Below are positions 1 to 6,431 of a stretch of 12,644 bases of DNA, one piece after another. The notes beneath the pieces were generated by a model. That model did not search any database. It had not been told where the DNA came from and saw only the letters and a program-made list of their open reading frames with translations. The stretch is from JAZDLO01 sp043801935 (GTDB lineage: Bacteria; Actinomycetota; Thermoleophilia; RBG-16-64-13). Position 1 is the first letter of the stretch; each line of letters begins with the position of its first letter. Both the position numbers and the translations under genes were made by a program. Location: assembly GCA_043801935.1 (NCBI GenBank), contig JAZDLO010000233.1, positions 1 to 12,644 on the forward strand, read 5' to 3'.

Positions 1-248
1 TTCCAACTGATGCACCAGATGCATCACATGGTTGTTTACGCCCCCAGGGACAGTCCACGAGTAAGGTGACACGACGCCTATTCGCATCTGCTATGTCCAC
101 GCGCCACTGGTCGATTCGAATCCACAAGCCGGCGCCTCCACTCCGTCGCCTACGAATCTAGCACGCGCCCACTGTTGCCGGATACCGGCATGATGGCCGC
201 ACCCCGTGTCGTTTGTACGACAGTGCCCGTTTTCTTGCCAGAAGGTTG
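1..248. other. Non-coding region upstream of cytochrome promoter
   Basis: No convincing gene is seen here. The open frames that cross it on the - strand are shadows running antisense into the cytochrome gene. Two small hairpins are visible: TGCCGG-ATA-CCGGCA at 176-190, and TGTCGT-TTGT-ACGACA at 207-222. Neither is followed by a clean T-run, so they are not called terminators. They could belong to the 3' end of a gene that lies off the left edge. Confidence 0.5.
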
Positions 249-277
249 TTGACATGAGCGGATCGCTTATGTATAAG
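249..277 (+). promoter_or_regulatory. Sigma70-type promoter of the SLH-cytochrome gene
   Basis: TTGACA (249-254) is followed after exactly 17 bp by TATAAG (272-277), a 6/6 and 5/6 match to the vegetative consensus. Transcription would start near 284 and give a leader of about 98 nt. A 12-bp palindrome, CTTAT-GT-ATAAG (266-277), overlaps the -10 box and could be an operator. Known: the consensus. Inferred: its use in this host. Confidence 0.75.
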
Positions 278-330
278 TGAACAATCACTGTAGATCTGGT
301 TTGGACTGCGCCCTGGGGGGTATCAGACAG

Positions 331-352
331 ATGGCCCCGGAAGGGGAGCCAT
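331..352 (+). promoter_or_regulatory. 5'UTR hairpin upstream of the cytochrome RBS
   Basis: ATGGC/GCCAT pair on the outside and CCC/GGG on the inside, with a single bulged A and a GGAAG loop, giving an 8-bp stem. It lies between the inferred transcription start and the ribosome binding site GAGGGGAG (371-378). It could stabilise the mRNA or tune translation. No known riboswitch class is recognised in the leader. Confidence 0.4.
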
Positions 353-381
353 ATCCCGGACAATGAAGGGGAGGGGAGCGT

Positions 382-1491
382 ATGAGAATCGGCAAGAGAC
401 GAATCTCCAAGAAACTGGTGCTCATCTTGGCGCCTGTGGTGCTTGTGTTTGGAGGTGCCTCGGCTGCGGTTGCCGCCAACGTTTCCTTTTCCGACATCTC
501 CGGGAACACGCACGAGCAGTCCATCATCGACATGGCCAACCGTGGCATCACTGTCGGCTACCCCGACGGTACCTTCCGTCCTGACCAGCCCGTGACGCGC
601 GGTCAGATGATGACCTTCTTGGACCGCGCCGACAGTTGCACGGATTGCCATGACGACACCAGCTTGATCGCCGGCAAGGCGACCGCGTGGGCAGAGTCGC
701 TGCATGGAACAAATGAATCATATGGGCGGGGTACAAGCGCAAGCTGCGCCGGCTGTCACTCCGGTGGAGCCTTCAGCGCAATGGTCGCCGCGGGACAGAA
801 GCCGGATACAGTCGCGGCCGGTGATCCCAACCCGACCCGCCAGGACTGCCGCACCTGTCACGAGATCCACACCAGCTACACCACTGCCGACTGGGCCCTG
901 GAGACTACCGCCCCGGTAGCCCTCTTCGCCATCACAGGCCAAACCTTTGACGGGGGCACGGGCAACCTGTGCGCCAACTGCCACCAGCCGCGGCGCGGGT
1001 TCCCTGCTCCAGTAAACGGCATGATCACGGGAATCAGCACGCACTGGGGCCCCCACCACGGTCCGCAGAGCGCGATGCTGCTCGGCGTTGCCGGCGCCGC
1101 GGCCGTTGGTAGTCCCAGTTCGCACTACACCATGGTGGAGAACACCTGCGTGAGCTGTCACGCGGGCAGCGGCGACAACCACACCTTTGAACCGGCCGTT
1201 GCGGTCTGCACACCCTGCCACGCAGGCGCCACGAACTTCGATATCAACGGCGTGCAGACCGAGACCCAGGCGCGCTTGGATGAACTCGGAGACCTTCTGG
1301 TTGCTAAGGGTGTCCTCAGTGAGAATGGTCCCGATGGCCACCCGGTCGAGGGGTTGACGGAAGCCCCCGTGGGCGTTGCCACTGCACTCTATAACTGGCT
1401 CTACATTGACCATGAAGACAAGAGCCTGGGCGTCCACAATCCGGCCTACACCGAAGCATTGCTCGATGCTGCTTTCGCAGCGCTGCAATAG
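382..1491 (+). CDS. Secreted SLH-domain hexaheme c-type cytochrome
   Basis: The 369-aa protein has a Sec-type signal peptide: basic MRIGKRR, a hydrophobic stretch at about 12-26, and likely AVA|AN cleavage after residue 31. One S-layer-homology domain follows (about 35-82; FSDI, GITVGYPDGTFRPDQPVTR). Six CXXCH haem motifs then lie at residues 86-90, 122-126, 156-160, 197-201, 256-260 and 276-280. Extra histidines (for example SLHGT at 108 and HWGPHH at 221-226) could be distal ligands. The haem-free tail (281-369) resembles the C-terminus of doubled-CXXCH/cytochrome c3-type multihaem proteins. SLH domains bind secondary cell-wall polymers in monoderm bacteria, so this should be a wall-anchored electron carrier, perhaps for extracellular electron transfer. 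The start follows GAGGGGAG at good spacing. The gene is monocistronic between its own promoter and terminator. Electron partners are unknown. Confidence 0.88.
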   Translation: MRIGKRRISKKLVLILAPVVLVFGGASAAVAANVSFSDISGNTHEQSIIDMANRGITVGYPDGTFRPDQPVTRGQMMTFLDRADSCTDCHDDTSLIAGKATAWAESLHGTNESYGRGTSASCAGCHSGGAFSAMVAAGQKPDTVAAGDPNPTRQDCRTCHEIHTSYTTADWALETTAPVALFAITGQTFDGGTGNLCANCHQPRRGFPAPVNGMITGISTHWGPHHGPQSAMLLGVAGAAAVGSPSSHYTMVENTCVSCHAGSGDNHTFEPAVAVCTPCHAGATNFDINGVQTETQARLDELGDLLVAKGVLSENGPDGHPVEGLTEAPVGVATALYNWLYIDHEDKSLGVHNPAYTEALLDAAFAALQ

Positions 1492-1522
1492 CAGACCCCG
1501 CAACACAGAACGCTAGCACTGC

Positions 1523-1556
1523 AAACAGGGCTGCCAAACGGCAGCCCTGTTTTTTT
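1523..1556 (+). terminator. Intrinsic terminator after the cytochrome gene
   Basis: An 11-bp perfect stem, ACAGGGCTGCC (1525-1535) with GGCAGCCCTGT (1540-1550), has a 4-nt AAAC loop and is followed by a run of seven T (1550-1556). It lies 32 nt after the cytochrome stop codon. The A-rich 5' flank lets it also act weakly in the opposite direction, for the convergent dehydrogenase gene. Confidence 0.93.
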
Positions 1557-1606
1557 GTCCCCGGAATCGATGCTCATACTCGCCCATGGCGTGATCGTTG
1601 AATGGG

Positions 1607-1664
1607 GGCGGGCTCCGGTCTCGGTTCTTTCGGGGAGAAGTGGAGCACGAGACCGGAGCCCGCC
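1607..1664. repeat. 17-bp perfect inverted repeat between convergent genes
   Basis: GGCGGGCTCCGGTCTCG (1607-1623) is exactly complementary to 1648-1664, with a 24-nt spacer. The structure lies 31 nt beyond the stop codon of the - strand dehydrogenase gene and about 115 nt beyond the cytochrome stop. Neither side has a T-run. It is probably a 3' mRNA-stabilising or Rho-assisted termination hairpin for the dehydrogenase transcript, which also meets the terminator at 1523-1556 further on. Confidence 0.75.
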
Positions 1665-1695
1665 GTCTGCCCTTGAACCGGGCGCTAGGGCTCTC

Positions 1696-3225
1696 TTAGC
1701 GGTTGACCGTCCCCTCCCAGGTGCTGACCTTCTTCTCCTTCTTGTCGGCCTCGGTGAACCAGCGGGACGTGACGCACTTGGTCTCGGTGAAGAAGCGGAT
1801 GCCGTCCTGGCCGAACACGTGGCTCTCGCCGAAGAACGAGTCCTTGTGACCGGCGAACGGGAAGAAGCTGACCGGCACCGGGATGCCGACGTTAATGCCG
1901 ACCATGCCGGCGTGCGAGCGGCGGGCAAACTCGCGCGCGTAGTAGCCGCTCTCGGTGAAGACGCAGGAGCCGTTGGCGAAGCGGCTGTTGTTCATGATGG
2001 TGATGCCCTCTTCGAAGTCCTTGACCCGCTTCATACTGAGCACGGGACCGAAGATCTCGTCGCGGCCGACGGTCATATCCTCGGTCACGTTGTCGAAGAT
2101 CGTGGGGCCCACGAAGAAGCCCTTCTCGTAGCCGGGAACGACGAGGTCGCGGCCATCGAGGATGAGGTCGGCGCCTTCTTCGACCCCCTTGTCGATCCAA
2201 CCCTTGACAAAGGCCTGATGCTCAGCGCTCACGACCGGCCCGAGCTCGGTCGTTGGGTCGTATGAGCAGCCGACGACGCGCTGCGCGGCAAACTTCTTCA
2301 TGTAGCCGATGAACTCGTCGGCGACTTTGTCCTCGACGACGATGACGGGCAGGGCCATGCAGCGCATGCCGGCGCAGCCGAAGCTCGAGTTGATGATGCC
2401 GGCGGCTGCGCGCTCGAGCGAGGCGTCGGCGAGCACGAGGCCGTGGTTCTTGGCTTCGGTCTGGGCCTGGACGCGCTTGCCGTGGGCGGCGGCCACCGAG
2501 TAGACGTGCTTCCCGACGTCGGTCGAGCCGACGAAGGAGACGCCGCGCACCAGCGGGTGGGTCAGCAGGATCTCGGCTTCCTTGCGGCTACAGGTAACGA
2601 GGTTGACGACGCCCTTGGGAAGCCCGGCCTCCTGAAGCAGTTCGAGCAGGCGGACGCTGGACGTCGGCACCAGGCTGGCGGCCTTCAGCACAAAGGTGTT
2701 GCCGGTGACGATAGCCAGCGGGATCATCCAACCCCAGGGGATCATGGCGGGGAAATTGAAGGGAGCGATCCCCGCGAAAACGCCGAGCGGCTCGCGGTAG
2801 CTCACGGTGTCGTGCCCGCTGGAGACGTTCATGAGCGACTCGCCCTTGGCGATCATGGGAGCGGCGACCCCGACCTCACACCCCTCGATGATCTTGACGA
2901 TCTCGCCGCGAGCCTCGTCGAGGTTCTTGCCGACCTCACGGGAACATATGTAGGCGAGCTCCTCCATGTGATCTTCGAGCAGGGCTTTCCACTTGAACAG
3001 TACCTGGGTGCGCCTCTGGATGGGCAGCGCGGACCAGGTCTGGTAGGCCTCGTGGGCAGACTCGATCGCCGTCTCGACCTCAGCCGCGGTGCAACATGGA
3101 GCCTTCGCGAAGACCTCGCCGGTGCTCGAGTCGGTCACGTCCATGTATTTGCCGGCGGTCGACTCGCACCACTCGCCGTCCACGCAGTAGTTCAGGGTCT
3201 TCTCTTCTTTCACGACTTGTGCCAT
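1696..3225 (-). CDS. mmsA: CoA-acylating methylmalonate-semialdehyde dehydrogenase
   Basis: The 509-aa ALDH-superfamily enzyme has the usual MmsA/IolA length. The family oxidises (methyl)malonate semialdehyde with NAD+ and CoA, with loss of CO2, to propionyl-CoA or acetyl-CoA. Visible features are the APFNFPAM block with oxyanion-hole Asn157, FVGSTDVGK (231-239) in the NAD fold, catalytic Cys289 in CAGMRCMALP, EIFGPVL, and the MmsA-typical end with NVGIPVPV, FPFAGHKDSFFG and KCVTSRW. The general-base Glu of hydrolytic ALDHs (four residues before the Lys of the GGKN block) is Gln255 here, as expected for a thiol-acylating rather than hydrolysing enzyme. The ATG lies about 10 nt after GGGAGAA. 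It lies downstream of the aminotransferase on the same strand with a 163-bp gap, so the two may form one catabolic unit. Family assignment is strong; the preferred substrate is not readable from sequence. Confidence 0.9.
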   Translation of the reverse strand: MAQVVKEEKTLNYCVDGEWCESTAGKYMDVTDSSTGEVFAKAPCCTAAEVETAIESAHEAYQTWSALPIQRRTQVLFKWKALLEDHMEELAYICSREVGKNLDEARGEIVKIIEGCEVGVAAPMIAKGESLMNVSSGHDTVSYREPLGVFAGIAPFNFPAMIPWGWMIPLAIVTGNTFVLKAASLVPTSSVRLLELLQEAGLPKGVVNLVTCSRKEAEILLTHPLVRGVSFVGSTDVGKHVYSVAAAHGKRVQAQTEAKNHGLVLADASLERAAAGIINSSFGCAGMRCMALPVIVVEDKVADEFIGYMKKFAAQRVVGCSYDPTTELGPVVSAEHQAFVKGWIDKGVEEGADLILDGRDLVVPGYEKGFFVGPTIFDNVTEDMTVGRDEIFGPVLSMKRVKDFEEGITIMNNSRFANGSCVFTESGYYAREFARRSHAGMVGINVGIPVPVSFFPFAGHKDSFFGESHVFGQDGIRFFTETKCVTSRWFTEADKKEKKVSTWEGTVNR

Positions 3226-3388
3226 CTGATGTTCTTCTCCCTATCTGTGGGCTCTGATCGGGCGGGCGATAGCCCATCCCGAGTCTTACCGGACTACTTG
3301 CGACGCGCCTCCGCGTCCACGATGACTATCTACCTTGCCCTTTCCCCTTTTGAAGATCGAAACGACGGTTACTTGTTTGTGGCTCCAT
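3226..3388 (-). other. Gap between aminotransferase and mmsA
   Basis: 163 bp without a gene. It contains the mmsA ribosome binding site near 3236-3242 and a small GGGC-TATC-GCCC hairpin. A poor promoter match on the - strand (TTCAAA, 16 bp, TAGATA) is visible but not convincing. The gap is large for a tight operon, so mmsA might have its own weak promoter or be read through from the aminotransferase. Confidence 0.3.
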
Positions 3389-4711
3389 TCAGACCGCGAG
3401 CATCTCGTCGATCTCGGTCAGAGCCTCCTCGATGATATCAAGACCGTATTCCAACTCCTCCCTGGTGATGATCAACGGCGGCGCGATGAAGAACGTGTTG
3501 AAACGCACGTATGTGTGAAGGTGTCTGCTCTTCAGGAAGGCCGCCAGCGCGCCCATTTCGGACGAACTGCCGCCGTAGGGAGCCAATGGCTCCTTGGTGG
3601 CCTTGTCCTTGACCAGCTCCAGCATGCTGAAGAGGCCCTTATAGCGCGCGTCGCCCACACAGGCATAGCCGGTGCGCATGGCCTCCAGACGCTCAGCCAG
3701 AAAGACTCCTTGCCGCTCCACGTTCTCGAAGACCTTTTCTTCTTCGTAGACAGCCAGATTGGCTACCGCCGCAGCGCACGCGAGAGGATGACCCGAACAG
3801 GTCAGCCCGGTCCAGAGCATGTTGTTCTCCAGGTAGTCGGCTATCTCATGGGAGACGATGACCGCACCCAAGGGCACGTAGCTGCTGGTGAGCCCCTTGG
3901 CACAGGTGACGATGTCCGGCTTGACGCCGTAATGCTGGACGGCGAGCCATTTGCCGGTGCGTCCGAAGCCTGCCATGACTTCATCGTCGATGAGAAGTAT
4001 CCCATACTCGTCTAGCAAGGTCCGTAGCCTGGGATAGTAGTCATCGGGCGGCACCAGCAGGCCGTTAGTGCCGGTGATCCCCTCCACCAGCATGGCGGCG
4101 ATGGTATGAGGCCCTTCCATCCGGATGACTTCTTCGATGTGGCCCACGCACTCCCGGTTGCAGGAATCGACCGTCTTCCCGAACGGACAGCGATAGCAGT
4201 AGGGATCGAAGACCCGAACGATCCCGGGAACGCCCGGCTCCACCGGCCAGCGCCGGAAATCGCCGGAGGCGCTCATGGAGCCCATGGTATCCCCGTGATA
4301 CGACCGGTAGCGAGTGATTATCTTACGCCTGCCGGTATAGAGACGGGCCATCTTCATGGCGCTCTCGTTGGCCTCGGTACCGCTCAGACAGTAGAACGAC
4401 TTGGCCAGCCCCGTGACCTCGGCCAGCTTCCTGCCCAACTCTCCCCGCGGTTCGGTGGCGAAGTTCGGGCCGGTCACACAGAGCTCGTCCACCTGCCGCT
4501 TGATAGCCGCAAGGATCTTGGGGTGTTGATGGCCGATGTTCAGGTTCACGAGCTGGGAGCAGAAATCCAGCCACTTGTTGCCCTCGCCGTCCCAGAACCA
4601 GACCCCCTGCCCTTTCGTTATGTGGACGGGATCGGCCGCGCCCTGCACAGACCAGGGAAACAGCGTGTAGTCACGGTTGTCTTGAATCACCTGCGCCGTC
4701 GTTCGGCCCAT
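3389..4711 (-). CDS. Class III PLP-dependent aminotransferase (omega-amino acid:pyruvate type)
   Basis: The 440-aa fold-type I aminotransferase would move the amino group of an omega- or beta-amino acid to an acceptor such as pyruvate. Seen are LSGTEAN (109-115, PLP phosphate loop), YHGDTMGSMS (138-147), the IDDEVMAGFGRTG block with Asp243 facing the pyridine nitrogen, and Schiff-base Lys272 in TCAKGLTSSYVPLG. The N-terminus (FPWSVQ, then SQLVNLNIGHQHP at 52-64) resembles taurine:pyruvate and beta-alanine:pyruvate aminotransferases. A four-Cys segment (C172, C175, C184, C188) around YRCPFG is present. The start is fixed by AGGAGG (4716-4721 on this strand) 4 nt before the ATG. With mmsA downstream the natural reading is beta-alanine to malonate semialdehyde to acetyl-CoA, or 3-aminoisobutyrate to propionyl-CoA. 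Taurine or another amine remains possible. Confidence 0.85.
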   Translation of the reverse strand: MGRTTAQVIQDNRDYTLFPWSVQGAADPVHITKGQGVWFWDGEGNKWLDFCSQLVNLNIGHQHPKILAAIKRQVDELCVTGPNFATEPRGELGRKLAEVTGLAKSFYCLSGTEANESAMKMARLYTGRRKIITRYRSYHGDTMGSMSASGDFRRWPVEPGVPGIVRVFDPYCYRCPFGKTVDSCNRECVGHIEEVIRMEGPHTIAAMLVEGITGTNGLLVPPDDYYPRLRTLLDEYGILLIDDEVMAGFGRTGKWLAVQHYGVKPDIVTCAKGLTSSYVPLGAVIVSHEIADYLENNMLWTGLTCSGHPLACAAAVANLAVYEEEKVFENVERQGVFLAERLEAMRTGYACVGDARYKGLFSMLELVKDKATKEPLAPYGGSSSEMGALAAFLKSRHLHTYVRFNTFFIAPPLIITREELEYGLDIIEEALTEIDEMLAV

Positions 4712-4868
4712 CCGTCCTCCTAAGGCTTGGTCCGATATGGTACCCGCGAGGTCACGTCCGCATCAACGGCTCGTTGAGCGTTATTCCCGTCTGGTCACGC
4801 ATAGATCAGACTATACCTTTGTCCGGCCGTGGATGTGCTCTCGAGCGCACTCAGGACTCTGCGACGCG

Positions 4869-4897
4869 TTGAGGATTACCGGCCACCGGGCTATCCT
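4869..4897 (+). promoter_or_regulatory. Possible promoter of the DUF4242-like gene
   Basis: TTGAGG (4869-4874), a 17-bp spacer and TATCCT (4892-4897) match the sigma70 consensus at 4/6 each. The palindrome GTGATCAC (4902-4909) lies over the expected start site and could be an operator. The resulting leader of about 80 nt contains the inverted repeat at 4932-4969. Confidence 0.4.
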
Positions 4898-4931
4898 GGA
4901 AGTGATCACCGATGTGCCCGCCGCCGACCAT

Positions 4932-4969
4932 CTTTGACGATGTTCCATCAACGGGTCCGAGGGTCAAAG
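4932..4969 (+). repeat. Inverted repeat in the leader of the DUF4242-like gene
   Basis: CTTTGAC (4932-4938) pairs perfectly with GTCAAAG (4963-4969) across 24 nt. It ends 4 nt before the strong AGGAGGTGA ribosome binding site (4974-4982). It could be a protein-binding site or an RNA hairpin affecting access to the ribosome binding site. Confidence 0.4.
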
Positions 4970-4985
4970 GACCAGGAGGTGACAG

Positions 4986-5243
4986 ATGCCACGTTTTCTG
5001 GCGGTTCATGCCCAGGCTTTTTCCGAAGAGCAGCTGAAGGCCCTTGCAGCAAATGCGGGCCAGCTTCCCCCGGACGTCAGCTGGAAACGAAGCTACTGCA
5101 CGGCCACCGGTGACCGAACGTTCTGCGACTGGGAGGCTCCCAGCCGGGAGGCGGTCGAGCAGGTGCTCAAGGCCAACGACCTTCCCTTTGTGACCATCTA
5201 CCCCGTGCGCCGCTTTGACCCAGCGGCGGGGGCGTTCGAATAG
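4986..5243 (+). CDS. Small DUF4242-like (SCO4226 nickel-binding family) protein
   Basis: An 85-aa cytoplasmic protein with no signal peptide. The pattern MPRFLAVHA, VSWKRSYCTATGDRTFCDWEAPSREAVEQVLKAN (in part), LPFVTIYPVRRFDP fits the DUF4242 family: a ferredoxin-like fold of about 80-90 aa whose Streptomyces member SCO4226 binds nickel. Cys38 and Cys47 and His8 are candidate ligands, but metal binding here is not shown. The start is decided by the near-perfect AGGAGGTGA with a 6-nt spacing. The gene is transcribed away from the aminotransferase and towards the importer's last gene. Its job in this locus is unknown; family assignment is by eye. Confidence 0.7.
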   Translation: MPRFLAVHAQAFSEEQLKALAANAGQLPPDVSWKRSYCTATGDRTFCDWEAPSREAVEQVLKANDLPFVTIYPVRRFDPAAGAFE

Positions 5244-5270
5244 GGCGAGCTCCAGGACAGGAGGTTGATG

Positions 5271-5297
5271 ACGCACCGCGGCGGGCTATCGGTGCGT
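5271..5297. terminator. Probable shared terminator between convergent genes
   Basis: ACGCACCG (5271-5278) and CGGTGCGT (5290-5297) form an 8-bp perfect stem with an 11-nt loop, extendable by GU pairs. It lies in the 75-bp gap between the DUF4242-like gene and the convergent livM. Only a broken T-rich stretch (TTGGCTCTTCTATT) follows on the + strand, so strength is uncertain. Confidence 0.5.
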
Positions 5298-5318
5298 TGG
5301 CTCTTCTATTCCCGCCCG

Positions 5319-6431
5319 CTAACCGTCCGGCCCCGGCGGTTCCGCCTCGGGCTCTGAGGAGGACCCGACCGCCGGCTTGGGCGATAATCCGGTTGCCGGG
5401 GGCGATGAGGGCGGAGCCTCTTCTGGGAAGCACACTGTCTCGAGACAGAGCCGCCTGCGCACCGGGGAGAGATCCATGGGCCATCGCCGGATGATGATCC
5501 CCCAGAGGCCTCGGCGCGCGAACACCACGACGAGCGCCGCCAGGGCGCCGATGAGGATCAGGTACCAGGAACCGTAATCCGCCAGGAACTGCTGGAGGGC
5601 GAAGAAGATCACGGCCCCGATTATGGGACCTTCGATCGTGCCCAACCCGCCGATGACCACGGCGAAGATCATGAGGGCGCTCCAGTTCAGACCAAATCCG
5701 GCTTCGGGCTGGACCCGGAGCAGGTTGAGGTAGATCACCGCTCCCGTGACCCCCGTGCCGAAGGCGGCGATGACGTACACCCAGAGCTTCTCCCGGAACA
5801 CGTTCACACCCAGGCCGCGCGCTCCCGTCTCATCGTCCCGTATAGCCGTCAGCGCAAGGCCGCGCCGCGAACGCAGGAGCATGTAGACCAAAGCGATCGA
5901 CCCGACCGCCACCGCCAGAGCCAGCCAGAAGACCACGGCTTCTCGCGTGCCGCGGGAGACCTGGGTCACACTGTTCATGCTGACCCCAGATCCGCCGCCC
6001 AGCCAGCGTATCTGGGTGACCAGAAGGCGATACACCTCTGCGATCACCCAGGTACCGACGGCGAAATAACCGCCGCGAAGCCGGAAGGCCAGCCCCGCGG
6101 TGGGCACAGCGAACAGGGCGGCCACGATCCCCGCGATGGGGACGCAGAAGAATGGGTTGAGACCTATCCTCTCCGAGAACACCCAGAGCGAGTAAGCGCC
6201 GATCCCGACGAAGGCCTGCTGACCCACCGAGACGAGGCCGGCGTACCCCGCCAACAGATTCCACATCTGGGCAAGCGCCAGCAACGTGAGGAAGGTGACA
6301 CCCTGCTTCATGAGGTTTGAGGAACCCCAGGCCGGTATGGTCGCGGCGGCGATTATGACGACCGCGGCGACAGGCAGCGCGATGCGACTCGCCCGCGTGT
6401 AGCGCTCGACGCGCACTGGTGTGGCCATCAT
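5319..6431 (-). CDS. livM: HAAT ABC importer, LivM-type permease
   Basis: This 370-aa inner-membrane permease of the branched-chain amino acid (HAAT) family is the last gene of the importer operon. It has many hydrophobic segments (about 18-35, 44-63, 95-115, 166-186, 217-237, 252-282, 288-305). The conserved LLAGYAGLVSVGQQAF (59-74) and the cytoplasmic ATPase-docking loop LALTAIRDDETGARGLGV (192-209) are both present. GGLGTIEGPIIGA (261-273) is also typical. The core ends near residue 320. A Pro/Ser/Glu-rich tail of about 40-45 residues, unusual for the family, follows. The ATG overlaps the livH stop as ATGA, implying translational coupling. A second ATG directly follows and is an alternative start. 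The substrate cannot be read from the permease. Confidence 0.9.
   Translation of the reverse strand: MMATPVRVERYTRASRIALPVAAVVIIAAATIPAWGSSNLMKQGVTFLTLLALAQMWNLLAGYAGLVSVGQQAFVGIGAYSLWVFSERIGLNPFFCVPIAGIVAALFAVPTAGLAFRLRGGYFAVGTWVIAEVYRLLVTQIRWLGGGSGVSMNSVTQVSRGTREAVVFWLALAVAVGSIALVYMLLRSRRGLALTAIRDDETGARGLGVNVFREKLWVYVIAAFGTGVTGAVIYLNLLRVQPEAGFGLNWSALMIFAVVIGGLGTIEGPIIGAVIFFALQQFLADYGSWYLILIGALAALVVVFARRGLWGIIIRRWPMDLSPVRRRLCLETVCFPEEAPPSSPPATGLSPKPAVGSSSEPEAEPPGPDG

Noticed and set aside
100..145. tRNA- or tmRNA-like 3' end (GATTCGAATC followed by GCGCCTCCA)
   Set aside because: The flanking bases do not form a 5-bp T-stem, and no matching acceptor strand or anticodon arm lies upstream. 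GATTCGAATC is simply a palindrome.
91..742. Long - strand frames opposite the cytochrome start
   Set aside because: They have no family features and run antisense to a gene with clear SLH and haem motifs; GC-rich DNA gives many such shadow frames.
1555..2265. Long + strand frame opposite mmsA
   Set aside because: It is low-complexity Ala/Val/Asp-rich shadow coding, opposite a well-conserved dehydrogenase.
5268..5357. A 29-codon + strand frame after AGGAGGTTG
   Set aside because: It overlaps the probable terminator hairpin and the end of livM, and the peptide is Arg-rich without any recognisable feature.
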